The translations under genes and the position numbers were made by a program. Positions 24,819-33,558 of a stretch of 64,000 bases of DNA are shown here, in pieces (positions within the stretch are counted from its first letter, which is position 1; every line of letters starts with the position of its first letter). Below the pieces are notes generated by a model. That model was given only the letters and a program-made list of their open reading frames with translations. It searched no databases and was not told where the DNA came from. The stretch lies in the NCBI GenBank assembly GCA_022266195.1, contig WHVY01000001.1, positions 18,104,001-18,168,000 of the forward strand. Direction: 5' to 3'. The stretch is from Tetranychus cinnabarinus (lineage: Eukaryota; Arthropoda; Arachnida; Trombidiformes; Tetranychidae).

Positions 24819-25778
24819 ATGTCTGTCTCTATTTATTTGAAACACCCTTTTACAATGTTAATAGCAGGACCAACCGGTTCTGGTAAAACTTATTTCATCA
24901 GGGACATGATCAACAAAGCAGCATATATTTGTGATCCACCACCAAAGTCTATTACTTATCTTTATGGAGAGTATCAAAAAGTGTTCAATTCAATGAATGC
25001 TGTGAAATTTATCGAAGGACTACAAGAAGAAGTAATTAATGAACTCGGTAATGATGAACCACAGTGGGTAGTTATAGACGATTTAATGTCAGAGGCAGTG
25101 AATCAAACTTTTGTTAGTAACTTGTTTACCAAAGGGTCTCATCAATCGCAGGGTGTGCATTACTTCACCACAACTGACGCTTCAATAAAATGTGCTTTAG
25201 CTGAACGTTTGATACGAACATTACGTTCTCGTATATACCGTTTCATTTACCATAAACATACACATCGATACATTGATGACTTACAAAAAATTGTTGATAA
25301 TTACAACAACTCTTACCACAGAACTATTAAGACAACTCCAAACTCTGTAACACAAGATAATCAACAATCTATCGTGCAAACTATTCAGAGATCAATAAAA
25401 AATGAAGAGAATAAAAAGAAAACTTTCAATGAAAATGACTTTGTTAAAATTCCATTAAATACTGGGAATTTCGAAAAAGATGCAGTACAAAAATGGACTG
25501 ATGAAGTGTTCAAAGTTTCAGGAGTTAAAGAAACTCCTCAAAAATTCATCTATAAATTGAAAGATTTACAAGGTGAAAATATATCATCAATTTTCTATCC
25601 TGAAGAATTACAAAAGGTTGATTTTGACCCTAATAAATTGCGCAGAGTTGAAAAGATAATTAGGAGAGTTTACGACAGATCACAAAGACAATATAAATAC
25701 TTAGTCAAGTGGGAAGGCTGGCCAAGGAAATTCAATAGTTGGATATCCGATATTACTCTTGCAAATGACAGCAATTAA
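24819..25778 (+). CDS. In-frame fusion: N-terminal packaging ATPase plus C-terminal integrase with chromodomain
   Basis: 319 residues made of two unrelated halves. Residues 1 to about 108 are the N-terminal part of a Polinton/adenovirus IVa2-FtsK-type genome-packaging ATPase: Walker A GPTGSGKT at 17-24 and Walker B VVIDDLM at 84-90. From about 110 the sequence is the C-terminal part of a retroviral-type integrase. ALAERLIRTL carries the last acidic residue of the D,D,E triad (E129). A helical region (YIDDLQKIVDNYNN) follows, then an SH3-like part and a chromodomain at about 275-313 (YLVKWEGWP). The first two catalytic Asp residues, the integrase zinc-binding N-terminus and the ATPase C-terminus are all absent. 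The junction lies near 25130-25160. The frame is open, so this is a precise deletion, a real chimera or an assembly collapse. As drawn, neither enzyme should be complete. Confidence 0.85.
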   Translation: MSVSIYLKHPFTMLIAGPTGSGKTYFIRDMINKAAYICDPPPKSITYLYGEYQKVFNSMNAVKFIEGLQEEVINELGNDEPQWVVIDDLMSEAVNQTFVSNLFTKGSHQSQGVHYFTTTDASIKCALAERLIRTLRSRIYRFIYHKHTHRYIDDLQKIVDNYNNSYHRTIKTTPNSVTQDNQQSIVQTIQRSIKNEENKKKTFNENDFVKIPLNTGNFEKDAVQKWTDEVFKVSGVKETPQKFIYKLKDLQGENISSIFYPEELQKVDFDPNKLRRVEKIIRRVYDRSQRQYKYLVKWEGWPRKFNSWISDITLANDSN

Positions 25779-26886
25779 CTTTACAATTGACCTATCGTCA
25801 AATGGGTCTACAGACATCTTTCCAGATAATACATTATCAAAATTTCAAAATCAAATTGATCCCGCATTGGAACTTGATGGTGATTGGGAAGTCGCACTAA
25901 CAGAAATTTATTTTCCAGTCAAATTTGCTATTGATATATCAGAGAAAATGCATGTTGATTTTAAACTTTTGATGACACAATTCCTCTTTTATCCAAATAT
26001 TGACTTGATAACGATACACGCTCCTGATCATAAGTGGCTGAAATATAGCTATGCGGGTAGGGATTATGGTTCATCTGTTGATATTTCTCCAGATGACCCT
26101 GTGGATTTGATAATAGATAAACTCAACACTGCAATGATGGCAAATTTGAAAAGAATCAGACCTACCCTTGTTTACGATCCCTATCCTAAATTTGTTTGCG
26201 AAAATGGGAAAACAATCTTCTATCCTGGTCTTCTCACTACAGTAGTAGATAAAGCTACCATGCTTAATCTTTCTTTAAATGGTCCTGTTGGTCAGATAAA
26301 AGCAAAATACAAAAATGTCCATGACATTGATTTAGAAGAGATTGGAAAGCTGCCAACTGAAGCGGGAGGTGTAAGTGAATCTGTAAAGCATTATATCAAA
26401 AACAAACTTATTGACGAAATGAGCGCTAAACATGACTCAGATGGAGAAACATTTGAAAAATACAAATACATTTCATCTATTGTAGTTGTTCCTCAATTTT
26501 CAGACGGGAAATTAATGGAATATTTAGGCTTCTCTCCATCAGGTGATGCTTTGATCGATAATATTGATCCATTTAAACAGCAAGTTGTAGTAACAACACC
26601 TCTTTATCACAAAAATAATGTCAATCTGATGTACGTATATACTGATATCATACGAGATCATACGGTTGCAGGAACTAAAGCACCTGTATTGAGAGCAGTA
26701 CCATTGACGACTGGTATTTATCAAGGAATCGGTTATTGTACATTTGAGCATCGAATATATTATCCAGTGCGGAAAAACCATATTGAAAATATTGCAATTT
26801 TTTGCTTGGATGATACTGGAGAGCAGATTAAATTTGCAAACATTGGAAGAGTTTTTGTAAGCTTAGATTTTCGTAAAAAGAATTAA
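25765..26886 (+). CDS. Penton-like (minor) capsid protein
   Basis: 373 residues from the ATG at 25765, which overlaps the last 14 bases of the ATPase-integrase frame. The N-terminus (TDIFPDNTLSKFQNQI, then LDGDWEVALTEIYFP) and C-terminus (LMYVYTDII, DDTGEQIKF, RVFVSLDFR) are hallmarks of a conserved Polinton protein family of the form 'PDNTL...L.GEWEVGL.EI...VTLHFR'. I assign it to the penton/minor capsid role because it directly precedes the basic core protein and the hexon-like gene, as penton does in adenoviruses. Family membership is strong; the penton label is less certain. It is translated by coupling or from an internal start, since no AATATAAA precedes it. Confidence 0.75.
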   Translation: MTAINFTIDLSSNGSTDIFPDNTLSKFQNQIDPALELDGDWEVALTEIYFPVKFAIDISEKMHVDFKLLMTQFLFYPNIDLITIHAPDHKWLKYSYAGRDYGSSVDISPDDPVDLIIDKLNTAMMANLKRIRPTLVYDPYPKFVCENGKTIFYPGLLTTVVDKATMLNLSLNGPVGQIKAKYKNVHDIDLEEIGKLPTEAGGVSESVKHYIKNKLIDEMSAKHDSDGETFEKYKYISSIVVVPQFSDGKLMEYLGFSPSGDALIDNIDPFKQQVVVTTPLYHKNNVNLMYVYTDIIRDHTVAGTKAPVLRAVPLTTGIYQGIGYCTFEHRIYYPVRKNHIENIAIFCLDDTGEQIKFANIGRVFVSLDFRKKN

Positions 26887-26893
26887 TATAAAG
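26885..26893 (+). promoter_or_regulatory. AATATAAAG motif ahead of the core-protein/hexon/protease genes
   Basis: AATATAAAG overlaps the stop of the penton-like gene and ends 33 nt before the ATG at 26927. Two short out-of-frame ATGs lie between. The next three genes (26927, 27400, 28638) follow without gaps and could share this promoter. Confidence 0.4.
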
Positions 26894-26926
26894 AAAACAA
26901 TGTATTGAAATGATGAATTTAATAAA

Positions 26927-27400
26927 ATGATTCAAAGAAAAACTTACTGTCCTAAAGATAGTGATTTCAATGACTATTTTGCGCATCAAGTCGGTTCTGG
27001 ATTCGGAGACATCAGAATAGTCAGAGGTCCTAGATATCAAAGAGGGTATGGTTTCGGTAGCTTCTTCTCTCGCTTAGCTATGCCTGTTATAAGGTATTTG
27101 GGCAAAGAAGCACTGAATAAAGGAGTCAGTATCGGTAAGCGTGTAGTACAAGACCCACAAATTCAACAAGCTTTTAAAGATAGTGTTAAAGATTTGGCAA
27201 ATAAAGGACTAGCTAAAATTAAGGAGAAGGTTGTGACGCAGGAAGGAAGTGGCCGAAAGAGATTATATAAAAGGAAACGAAATTCTAAACCTGCAAAATC
27301 TTTACGTCAAGTGAAGAAGCACACTCTGAAAAGAGTGAGCAAAAAGAAAGGAATCAAAAAGAGGAGAGTAATAAGAAAACAACGAGATATTTTCAAATAA
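26927..27400 (+). CDS. Basic virion core/precursor protein (adenovirus pVI/pX-like)
   Basis: 157 residues. It contains RGYGFGSFFSRLAMPVIRYLGKEAL at about 38-62, an amphipathic-helix motif typical of this family's pVI/pX-like proteins, then a helical region, and a C-terminal third dense in Lys/Arg (about 105-157). In adenoviruses the corresponding proteins line the capsid interior, disrupt membranes on entry, bind DNA and are cut by the viral protease. Here the role is inferred from sequence type and from the position between penton-like and hexon-like genes. Its TAA shares a base with the ATG of the next gene (TAATG). A Gly-Ser-Gly followed by basic residues (EGSGRKR) might be near a processing site, which is speculative. 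Confidence 0.75.
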   Translation: MIQRKTYCPKDSDFNDYFAHQVGSGFGDIRIVRGPRYQRGYGFGSFFSRLAMPVIRYLGKEALNKGVSIGKRVVQDPQIQQAFKDSVKDLANKGLAKIKEKVVTQEGSGRKRLYKRKRNSKPAKSLRQVKKHTLKRVSKKKGIKKRRVIRKQRDIFK

Positions 27401-28638
27401 TGGAGTATATACATGCATCTTCGTCTCCAGCTACTATTGCTGAGCTTGATTTATTTAAATTTCCGCCAACACAGACTGTCATTGAAAGTATATATGACAC
27501 AGAATACAGACCGGTAGGATCGATTGCGAAAGCTAATGTATTTGAATTCATAGTGCCAGCTTCTGAACACTACACTGACCTGTCTGCATCATATTTGTAT
27601 GCAAAAATGAAGATTGATGTACCCACAGGAAAAACTGTTACACCCACAAACAATTTCGCTGCCTCACTATTTGAGCAACTTGATGTTTATCTTGGGAGTG
27701 TAAATATCACACCTGGAAATAGTTTATACCACTATCAGTCCTGCATTGATGATATATTTTTCAAGTATAAATCACCCCTTGATGATTGTCAAATGATAAA
27801 TGACACAGACTCAGCAAGATCTGATAGAATTAAAGATAAAAAAGAATTCGACATTATAATACCTATTCACGCCCCAATGTTTCAACAAGAAAAATTTTTG
27901 ATTGATAATGTGCCCATTTCATTACGATTCAAATGTGCACCGCAGACTTTTGGATTGACCAGCGCAACAGAAGTAACTCCGCTGAGCGTAGAGTTTACAC
28001 AGCTTTCTCTTTTCATAAGGAGAGTTAAGTTGTATGCTCCAGTTCAAATGGCAATCACTTCACAATTGGAAAAGAGTCCGGCAAAGTATTACTTTCAAAG
28101 GAATGAAGTCAAATCATTTCATCTACCAAAAGACTTTGCTGCAAATAGCATTGACAATGTATACAATGGACAGTTACCACGGAAAATTATTGTTGGTTTT
28201 GTTTCTGATGATGCGTTCAATGCAAAGTTGGCTAAAGATTCTTTCAATTTTGAACACAAAAATCTTCAAAGCGCTACGATTGTCGTAAATGGAACTAAAA
28301 TACCGAGTACACCTTATCAGCCAGATTTCAAAAATAAATTATTCATGAGAGAATACTTCAATGTTTTCCGCTCTATGAATCAAGATAATGGGCTACCTAA
28401 AATAAATCTAAAATATCAAAATTATTCTGATAAATATCCGCTTCTAGTTTTTGATTTAACTGATGATGGTACTCTCGCAAGTGATTCAGGAGTATTATCT
28501 ATGATCAAGAGAGGTAATGTGCGCATGGATATTCAATTTACTTCTGCTCTTAATGAAGGAATGCATATGCTGGTGTTTGCTATATATGATAGCGTTTTAC
28601 AAATCGATGCAGCACGCAATATTATCACTGACTACTGA
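27400..28638 (+). CDS. Major capsid protein, hexon-like (F54H12.2-like family)
   Basis: 412 residues. It belongs to the widespread Polinton-derived family annotated in genomes as 'F54H12.2-like'. Family features seen are ELDLFKFPPTQT near residue 15, ASLFEQLDVYLG near 88, the FIRRVKL strand near 207, KIIVGFVSDDAFN near 264 and the C-terminal YDSVLQIDAARNII. I infer it is the double-jelly-roll capsid protein that tiles the icosahedral shell. The length is at the short end for such proteins. It overlaps the upstream gene by one base and the downstream protease gene by one base (TGATG), so it sits in a tightly packed unit. Confidence 0.75.
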   Translation: MEYIHASSSPATIAELDLFKFPPTQTVIESIYDTEYRPVGSIAKANVFEFIVPASEHYTDLSASYLYAKMKIDVPTGKTVTPTNNFAASLFEQLDVYLGSVNITPGNSLYHYQSCIDDIFFKYKSPLDDCQMINDTDSARSDRIKDKKEFDIIIPIHAPMFQQEKFLIDNVPISLRFKCAPQTFGLTSATEVTPLSVEFTQLSLFIRRVKLYAPVQMAITSQLEKSPAKYYFQRNEVKSFHLPKDFAANSIDNVYNGQLPRKIIVGFVSDDAFNAKLAKDSFNFEHKNLQSATIVVNGTKIPSTPYQPDFKNKLFMREYFNVFRSMNQDNGLPKINLKYQNYSDKYPLLVFDLTDDGTLASDSGVLSMIKRGNVRMDIQFTSALNEGMHMLVFAIYDSVLQIDAARNIITDY

Positions 28639-29060
28639 TGGCACTAACATCATTAGATATACAAAATCATCTCGCAAGATACAAAAGCTTCAAAGGGGTA
28701 TACGCAATCGATAAAATTCCACTTACCTTAGTCCCGAAACCATTCGGAATAATAATCAATCTCGATCCGAGCTGGAAATCCGGTTCTCATTGGACAGCTC
28801 TATTTGTACCTGAGCATGGAAATGGTACTTACTTTGATTCCTATGGACAACCTCCTCCTGGAAACGTAAAGACCTTTCTAGAAAGAAACTGTAAAAACTA
28901 TGGTTATGAGTGGAATAATGCTGTTTTCCAAGGTGATTTATCAATCAAATGTGGATATTTTTGTATTACCTTCTTAAAAAGCTGTTTTACAGGCTCTGAC
29001 TTACCTTTTATGAAATGTAAAACTGATTACAATGAAAATATATTAAAATCTTTTTATTGA
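28638..29060 (+). CDS. Adenain-like cysteine protease (maturation protease)
   Basis: 140 residues, compact compared with adenovirus protease (about 200). The catalytic layout is visible: H51 in GSHWTALFV, D67 in TYFDSYG, oxyanion Gln98 in VFQGD and C105 in IKCGYFCI. This His-Asp-Gln-Cys order is that of the adenain/Ulp1 clan (C48/C5). It would cleave capsid and core precursors during particle maturation. It is directly downstream of the hexon-like gene, as in adenoviruses. An AATAAA at 29071 may end the rightward transcript. All key residues are present, so the enzyme may be functional. Confidence 0.9.
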   Translation: MALTSLDIQNHLARYKSFKGVYAIDKIPLTLVPKPFGIIINLDPSWKSGSHWTALFVPEHGNGTYFDSYGQPPPGNVKTFLERNCKNYGYEWNNAVFQGDLSIKCGYFCITFLKSCFTGSDLPFMKCKTDYNENILKSFY

Positions 29061-29140
29061 AATTGAAAAAAATAAAAGAGTTTAAATGATTAAAATGAAT
29101 ACAAGTGAGCATATGAATATAAATAAAATAAATAAATGGA

Positions 29141-29560
29141 CTACAATATATTTGATATCATTTCGGAAATGTCATCCATCTCCTCATCAATTGTTTTTGC
29201 AGGTATTTCATCGTACCCTGCAGTCCATCCTGGATCCATTTCATTTTTATCTTCTTTATCTTTACCTATTTCATCTTTTTTGTCTTCTATGTCCGCGCGC
29301 TCATCATTCCAATCACCCAAATCAAATGTTCCATCAGTATTCATTGGTGTAACTATCGGTTCATGGTTTGGTGATCGGTTACCATCCCAACTTTTTGCAG
29401 TTGCAGCAAAAAGACTCTCGATGAACATTCTTTTAACTAACTCCAACACCACTGCATAGTTAAGAGGCTTCCTTCTAGAAACAAGATGGATTTTTGTTCC
29501 CTGCATTTTACGTTGTCTGATTTCTCTTTGAGCACGTGCTTTAGAGTTGTATCTGGCCAT
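29141..29560 (-). CDS. Unknown charged protein
   Basis: 139 residues from the ATG at 29560 (an in-frame TTG lies two codons upstream). The N-terminal 40 residues are strongly basic (SKARAQREIRQRK); a middle segment (VVLELVKRMFIESLFAATAK) could form a helix; the C-terminal half is strongly acidic. No known domain. A pyrimidine-rich tract ending CAG abuts the ATG exactly, so the coding region probably starts at a 3' splice site and the mRNA has a spliced leader exon. It is the last gene of the leftward block, facing the protease gene. Confidence 0.55.
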   Translation of the reverse strand: MARYNSKARAQREIRQRKMQGTKIHLVSRRKPLNYAVVLELVKRMFIESLFAATAKSWDGNRSPNHEPIVTPMNTDGTFDLGDWNDERADIEDKKDEIGKDKEDKNEMDPGWTAGYDEIPAKTIDEEMDDISEMISNIL

Positions 29561-29756
29561 CTGCAAAGAAAGAAAAGAAATTAATTAATAAAATCAAATA
29601 AAAAGAAAAAATGATTTGAGAATATGTGATATAGCTAGGTATAATTAAAATATTCGAATTATGTGTAAAGATTTTTAATTAAAATGTTTAAATAAAAAGT
29701 TAGTAGAGATTACATTAAATAGAAAATACAAATACAGAAAAAATGTATTGGTTTAA

Positions 29757-30290
29757 TCATGAGATAAACTTTTTTTGTGCCAAGAGATACTCCACAACAG
29801 TGTTTATCATTTGCTCGGTAGTTAATTGAATGGGTAGTGTTTCTCCTCTCGCTTTTTTAGTTAATCTGGCTTGTTCCAAGAAATATTGCATAAAATGCTC
29901 GTTTTTTCGTTTTTTTCTACCAATACCGCTATTGCATGGTTGTTCTTCTCTCGTCCTGTTATAAATTTGATTCTTTTTCTCATAATTTTTCCAATTTTCC
30001 AACCAAATACACACGTTTGATATTTCTCTTCTCAGCTTTGCGTGCAAGAAAATAACCTCCCTATTACCAATATCAGCAGCTACTCTTTTGAAATAAGCTT
30101 TTGTTTTTTCTGACCATCGCTCATCATGATGCAATTCCAGAGTTAAACTTTTCATTTGTTTCAATTTTTTTCCTTCAATGAAAGTAAGCTGTATCCATTC
30201 CTTTGCCAAAGTCAAGAACAATTTATCAAAGTCAAATTTAGCAGCTTGAACTTTGAAGAAGAGTGTAATTTGTTCAACACTTGGGGCCAT
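29757..30290 (-). CDS. Unknown helical basic protein
   Basis: 177 residues if it starts at the ATG at 30290 (context ATCATGGCC). An upstream in-frame ATG at 30377 would add 29 Ser/Ile-rich residues but lies inside a probable intron. A strong acceptor (pyrimidine tract, then TTCAG) sits five bases before the 30290 ATG, and a donor (GAAAG|GTAATT) sits at 30425, just beyond the polymerase stop. The protein is rich in Lys, Glu and Leu, probably all-helical, with a basic patch (IGRKKRKN). No domain recognised. Confidence 0.6.
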   Translation of the reverse strand: MAPSVEQITLFFKVQAAKFDFDKLFLTLAKEWIQLTFIEGKKLKQMKSLTLELHHDERWSEKTKAYFKRVAADIGNREVIFLHAKLRREISNVCIWLENWKNYEKKNQIYNRTREEQPCNSGIGRKKRKNEHFMQYFLEQARLTKKARGETLPIQLTTEQMINTVVEYLLAQKKFIS

Positions 30291-30295
30291 GATAG

Positions 30296-30425
30296 CTGAA
30301 TACGATAAAGAAAAAATATAATGATTAAATATGATGCAGTGTAAAGATTTTGAAAGGGTGGATGACAGACAGATCATGTTTGAATAAAAAGATGTTGAAT
30401 AAATTTAGATAATAATTAAAATTAC
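30296..30425 (-). other. Putative 130-bp intron between the polymerase gene and the next gene
   Basis: On the minus strand GAAAG|GTAATT opens and a long T/C tract plus TTCAG closes it. It removes the upstream ATG at 30377 and joins the polymerase 3' end to the leader of the 30290 gene. Predicted only from splice-site sequence. Confidence 0.4.
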
Positions 30426-30438
30426 CTTTCTAGTATTT

Positions 30439-33400
30439 TTATTCTGTAATTCTATAATGACCATATGCTAGAGTGCTAACTGCATCATTCAAAATGTATC
30501 TCTTGTCATCAAGTGGAGAAAAAGATAGTTTATTTATCTCTACTGAAGAAATGGAATGGTGTCTACTCTGTAATCTAAAGTTTTTATGCTTCGATAAAAC
30601 ATTTTGGAAAAGACAATCCTTATAATCCTGAATTGAAATGACATTTTTAACTATTGCCTTTTGCACTCCTTTAGCAGTCATTTTTGAATTTGTACCATAC
30701 TTGATAGCATAAAGTTTAGCTTTTATTGCAATTACTTCATCAATTATTTGTCCGTTCATTTCATCTTTCAAATATCCTAGTTTCTTTTTGTTTTCAATGT
30801 TGTACAAAAAGTGTGCTTGTGGGTAATCAGAAAAATCCATAAGGTAATCAAACTCTTTCAAATCTTTGTATAAATCTTGCGTTTGGATTTTGTAAATAAA
30901 ACTGTCTGTGTCAGTGTAGATGAGAGATAATTTCGATCCATATTTAGGTAAAAAATGATCATAATGTAATTTATACATATGTAACTTTGATAGATCTAAG
31001 ACTGTGAACCCAAGATAAATTGGTTTGTCAAAAACAACTTCGAATTTCCTTAGTTTCATGATTGCGATATTGTTGTCAAGGATATAAAATTGATCAAACA
31101 TTGGTTTCCTTATTTGTTGCTGAGCCTGTTTTCCATTTGTTGCAACCACAACCTTACTATGTTTACGTTTATCTTCGATACTTTTACCATACAAAGAATT
31201 CACCATCAGTTTCCAAAAATCTTTCACAAATTGAGACGTTGCTGCCTTTCTGTTTTCTGTGCACATCTCAATGTATGTTTTCAACCAAGCTTTCTGTTCA
31301 AATTGAATTATGCGGTGTACTTTTTTCAGAATCAAGCCTTGCTCAATATAAAATTTAAGATTACGTTCATGAACAACATAATTTCTTTTGTTCATTAAAT
31401 TCGGTACCAACTTTTGAGTTTTATACCGCTTCATTCCAGCAGATTCAAGAATTGAAACAATTTCTTTTTGATAACTACTCAACTGATCATCATCAATTGT
31501 TATTTTCTCAGGGGCTAACGGATAATCATTATGTAAATCGTGTAGAGTAGAGGGATAATCCAAATCAACTTCTAATACATATCCTATTTCTCGCGTTGTG
31601 TTAGATTCAAGAATTGATGAAATCACATCTTCAAATTGAGTTTCAGGAACCCATTCAAATTTTCCACATGGTAAAATATCAGACAGTGCATAACCATACA
31701 AGTTATTAACATCAAGATATGTAATGAATGATTCAGCTTCATTCTCCTTGAATGTTTCAGAAAACTTGTTATTAGCTAGACAGTAGCGCAGCATTGAACA
31801 TGATATTCCTCCTCGAATTCCACTTTCAAACATTAAAATCATGTCAATATCTGTCAAAAGATCCAATTCAGTTTGAGTTAGCTTAAGTGATGCATCCCAT
31901 GTTAGTCCAGGCGTTGAAAAATAATGACAAGGATCAAGACCGAATTGCTCTAAACTTGTTGCTCTAAAGTTTTGAAAGACTGATGCTAGCAATAAAACAT
32001 CAACTTTCAAGTAAATGTCATGAAAATCTCCCAAGTTTTTACAGTTAAAATGACTCCAGATGCTTGTTAATCTTTTATAGGTATCTGTGTCAATAGTTTT
32101 GAGTGATAGACTTGAGTAAAATGCTTCTCTCGGGGGTAAATGTTTTTCTTCAAACTTTTCCCATGAATCCATATATTCATAAGGTAAACGTCCTTTTGAG
32201 AACAAAAACGGCAAGTCATCAGTTGGGAACATTTGTTTTAAAAATTTTGTTTTCTCATCGTCAGACAAGTTGTTTGCTAATGCATCCAAACTTGAGAGAA
32301 GAAAGGCGAGACTGTCTAGAAATAGAAAATCATCCATTATGATTGCTATATATTTTTCAGTATTTTGTGGTATGACATGAATCTTTGACACCAAGTTTGT
32401 CTTTAGTCCACTGATTATTATATGTGCATCATATCCTTTTAAATTATGAAAAACTACAGGTATTTTTTGCGGTAAACGCATCATAAGATTGCATTGATTA
32501 TGTGCAGCTCCCCGAAACTTTCCAGTTAGGTGACAATGATCCAAAACTTTGTCAGCGAATAATTCTTTTCCACACACGTAACAGTCAGTTGCCTTTGCAT
32601 AAGCTTCTCTTTCGAAATCGGTTAATGAAACGGGTTTTCTATTTCTATCCAAATGTTGATTTAGAATGATTCTCAAGTGGAACAATGTTTTGAAAAATTT
32701 CTCACAAACATTTGTTCCGCGATAAAATTTCTTGAACAGAATTTCATCTTTCCAGTCTACGGCAACTAATCCAAAAGAGCATGCTTCATGCTTCTGGTAC
32801 TCAAATGTATTTTTCGTAAGAGCTTTTTCTGATTTTACCAGTAGAGCTTCAAAATCAGCGTAGATAACATAAGGATAAGCAATTGTTTTGTCCAGTCTTC
32901 TAAATTTACACTTTGTAGGTATTTTTCCTGTACCAGGCAGAATAGCTCTTTGCGGAGCTTTCTGGTAACACTCACGCTCATGATCTTTGAGCCTATCAGA
33001 GTTTCTGAATCCTGACAAACATGCGTAACAATAAAAACGCTCCCATGATTTACCACTTTTTATGAAGGCGTGAAAGTTGGAAATACAGTAGTAATGGTTT
33101 TTGTAAAAGAATAAGTTTGCATGTTTCTGCTGTTGACTTCGATTGATTTTTAACGGCACCACTTTTTCACTTTCATCAGGCGACAGTGTGTAAACATTAA
33201 TTGATATGTTGTTTCGTCTTTCAAAGGTGTTGATTGCAGATAATGGTGTATTGCTATCAATATTACGAAAATCATATAGATGAGCAAAATTTTTGTAAAG
33301 CGTTATTCTACCTTTAGTCTTGGTATTTATTGGATGCAAAGCTATGAGGATTGAATACTTGAAACAGTCTTTACTACAAAGTGGTGAAATCAAGCTTTTC

Positions 33401-33558
33401 TTTTGTTTCAATGAAGGCGGTAGTTTGACGGATGCACATCCACCACTGTGCTCTTTAAGTTTACCAATCCGAATTTCTAATATATAACAGTCTGTAGTAC
33501 CCATCCACTTCCGCGTTGAGTGAATTGATCTATTGATAGTTCTACCTCTTCCATCCAT
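30439..33558 (-). CDS. Protein-primed family B DNA polymerase, main part
   Basis: 1039 residues as an open frame; the first 25 or so are out of frame with the real protein (see the N-terminal part at 33477-34022). Exonuclease motif I is YADFEAL (about D235) and motif II is HNLKGYDAH (about 371). Polymerase motif A is DVNNLYG (616-622), motif B is KLMVNSLYG (783-791) and motif C is YTDTDS (881-886). KAKLYAIKYG lies near the C-terminus. Between the exonuclease motifs, about 326-357, is a cysteine/histidine block (CYVCG, DHCHLTGKFRGAAHNQCN) like endonuclease VII, common in polymerases of this family. It copies the linear genome from its ends using a protein primer. No separate terminal-protein gene is recognised, so the N-terminal region may provide it (inference). 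Confidence 0.95.
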   Translation of the reverse strand: MDGRGRTINRSIHSTRKWMGTTDCYILEIRIGKLKEHSGGCASVKLPPSLKQKKSLISPLCSKDCFKYSILIALHPINTKTKGRITLYKNFAHLYDFRNIDSNTPLSAINTFERRNNISINVYTLSPDESEKVVPLKINRSQQQKHANLFFYKNHYYCISNFHAFIKSGKSWERFYCYACLSGFRNSDRLKDHERECYQKAPQRAILPGTGKIPTKCKFRRLDKTIAYPYVIYADFEALLVKSEKALTKNTFEYQKHEACSFGLVAVDWKDEILFKKFYRGTNVCEKFFKTLFHLRIILNQHLDRNRKPVSLTDFEREAYAKATDCYVCGKELFADKVLDHCHLTGKFRGAAHNQCNLMMRLPQKIPVVFHNLKGYDAHIIISGLKTNLVSKIHVIPQNTEKYIAIIMDDFLFLDSLAFLLSSLDALANNLSDDEKTKFLKQMFPTDDLPFLFSKGRLPYEYMDSWEKFEEKHLPPREAFYSSLSLKTIDTDTYKRLTSIWSHFNCKNLGDFHDIYLKVDVLLLASVFQNFRATSLEQFGLDPCHYFSTPGLTWDASLKLTQTELDLLTDIDMILMFESGIRGGISCSMLRYCLANNKFSETFKENEAESFITYLDVNNLYGYALSDILPCGKFEWVPETQFEDVISSILESNTTREIGYVLEVDLDYPSTLHDLHNDYPLAPEKITIDDDQLSSYQKEIVSILESAGMKRYKTQKLVPNLMNKRNYVVHERNLKFYIEQGLILKKVHRIIQFEQKAWLKTYIEMCTENRKAATSQFVKDFWKLMVNSLYGKSIEDKRKHSKVVVATNGKQAQQQIRKPMFDQFYILDNNIAIMKLRKFEVVFDKPIYLGFTVLDLSKLHMYKLHYDHFLPKYGSKLSLIYTDTDSFIYKIQTQDLYKDLKEFDYLMDFSDYPQAHFLYNIENKKKLGYLKDEMNGQIIDEVIAIKAKLYAIKYGTNSKMTAKGVQKAIVKNVISIQDYKDCLFQNVLSKHKNFRLQSRHHSISSVEINKLSFSPLDDKRYILNDAVSTLAYGHYRITE

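Noticed and set aside
25759..25759. Start of the penton-like protein two codons earlier
   Set aside because: That codon is TTG; the ATG at 25765 is the natural start.
27400..28638. A separate reading of this gene as penton rather than hexon
   Set aside because: Gene order and family traits favour hexon, but the assignment is not certain; kept as a caveat in the entry.
29086..29459. Plus-strand Ser/His/Phe-rich frames after the protease gene
   Set aside because: They are antisense shadows of the minus-strand gene at 29141-29560.
30377..30377. Start of the 206-residue form of the gene ending at 29757
   Set aside because: The extra N-terminus lies within a probable intron; the ATG at 30290 has better context and follows an acceptor.
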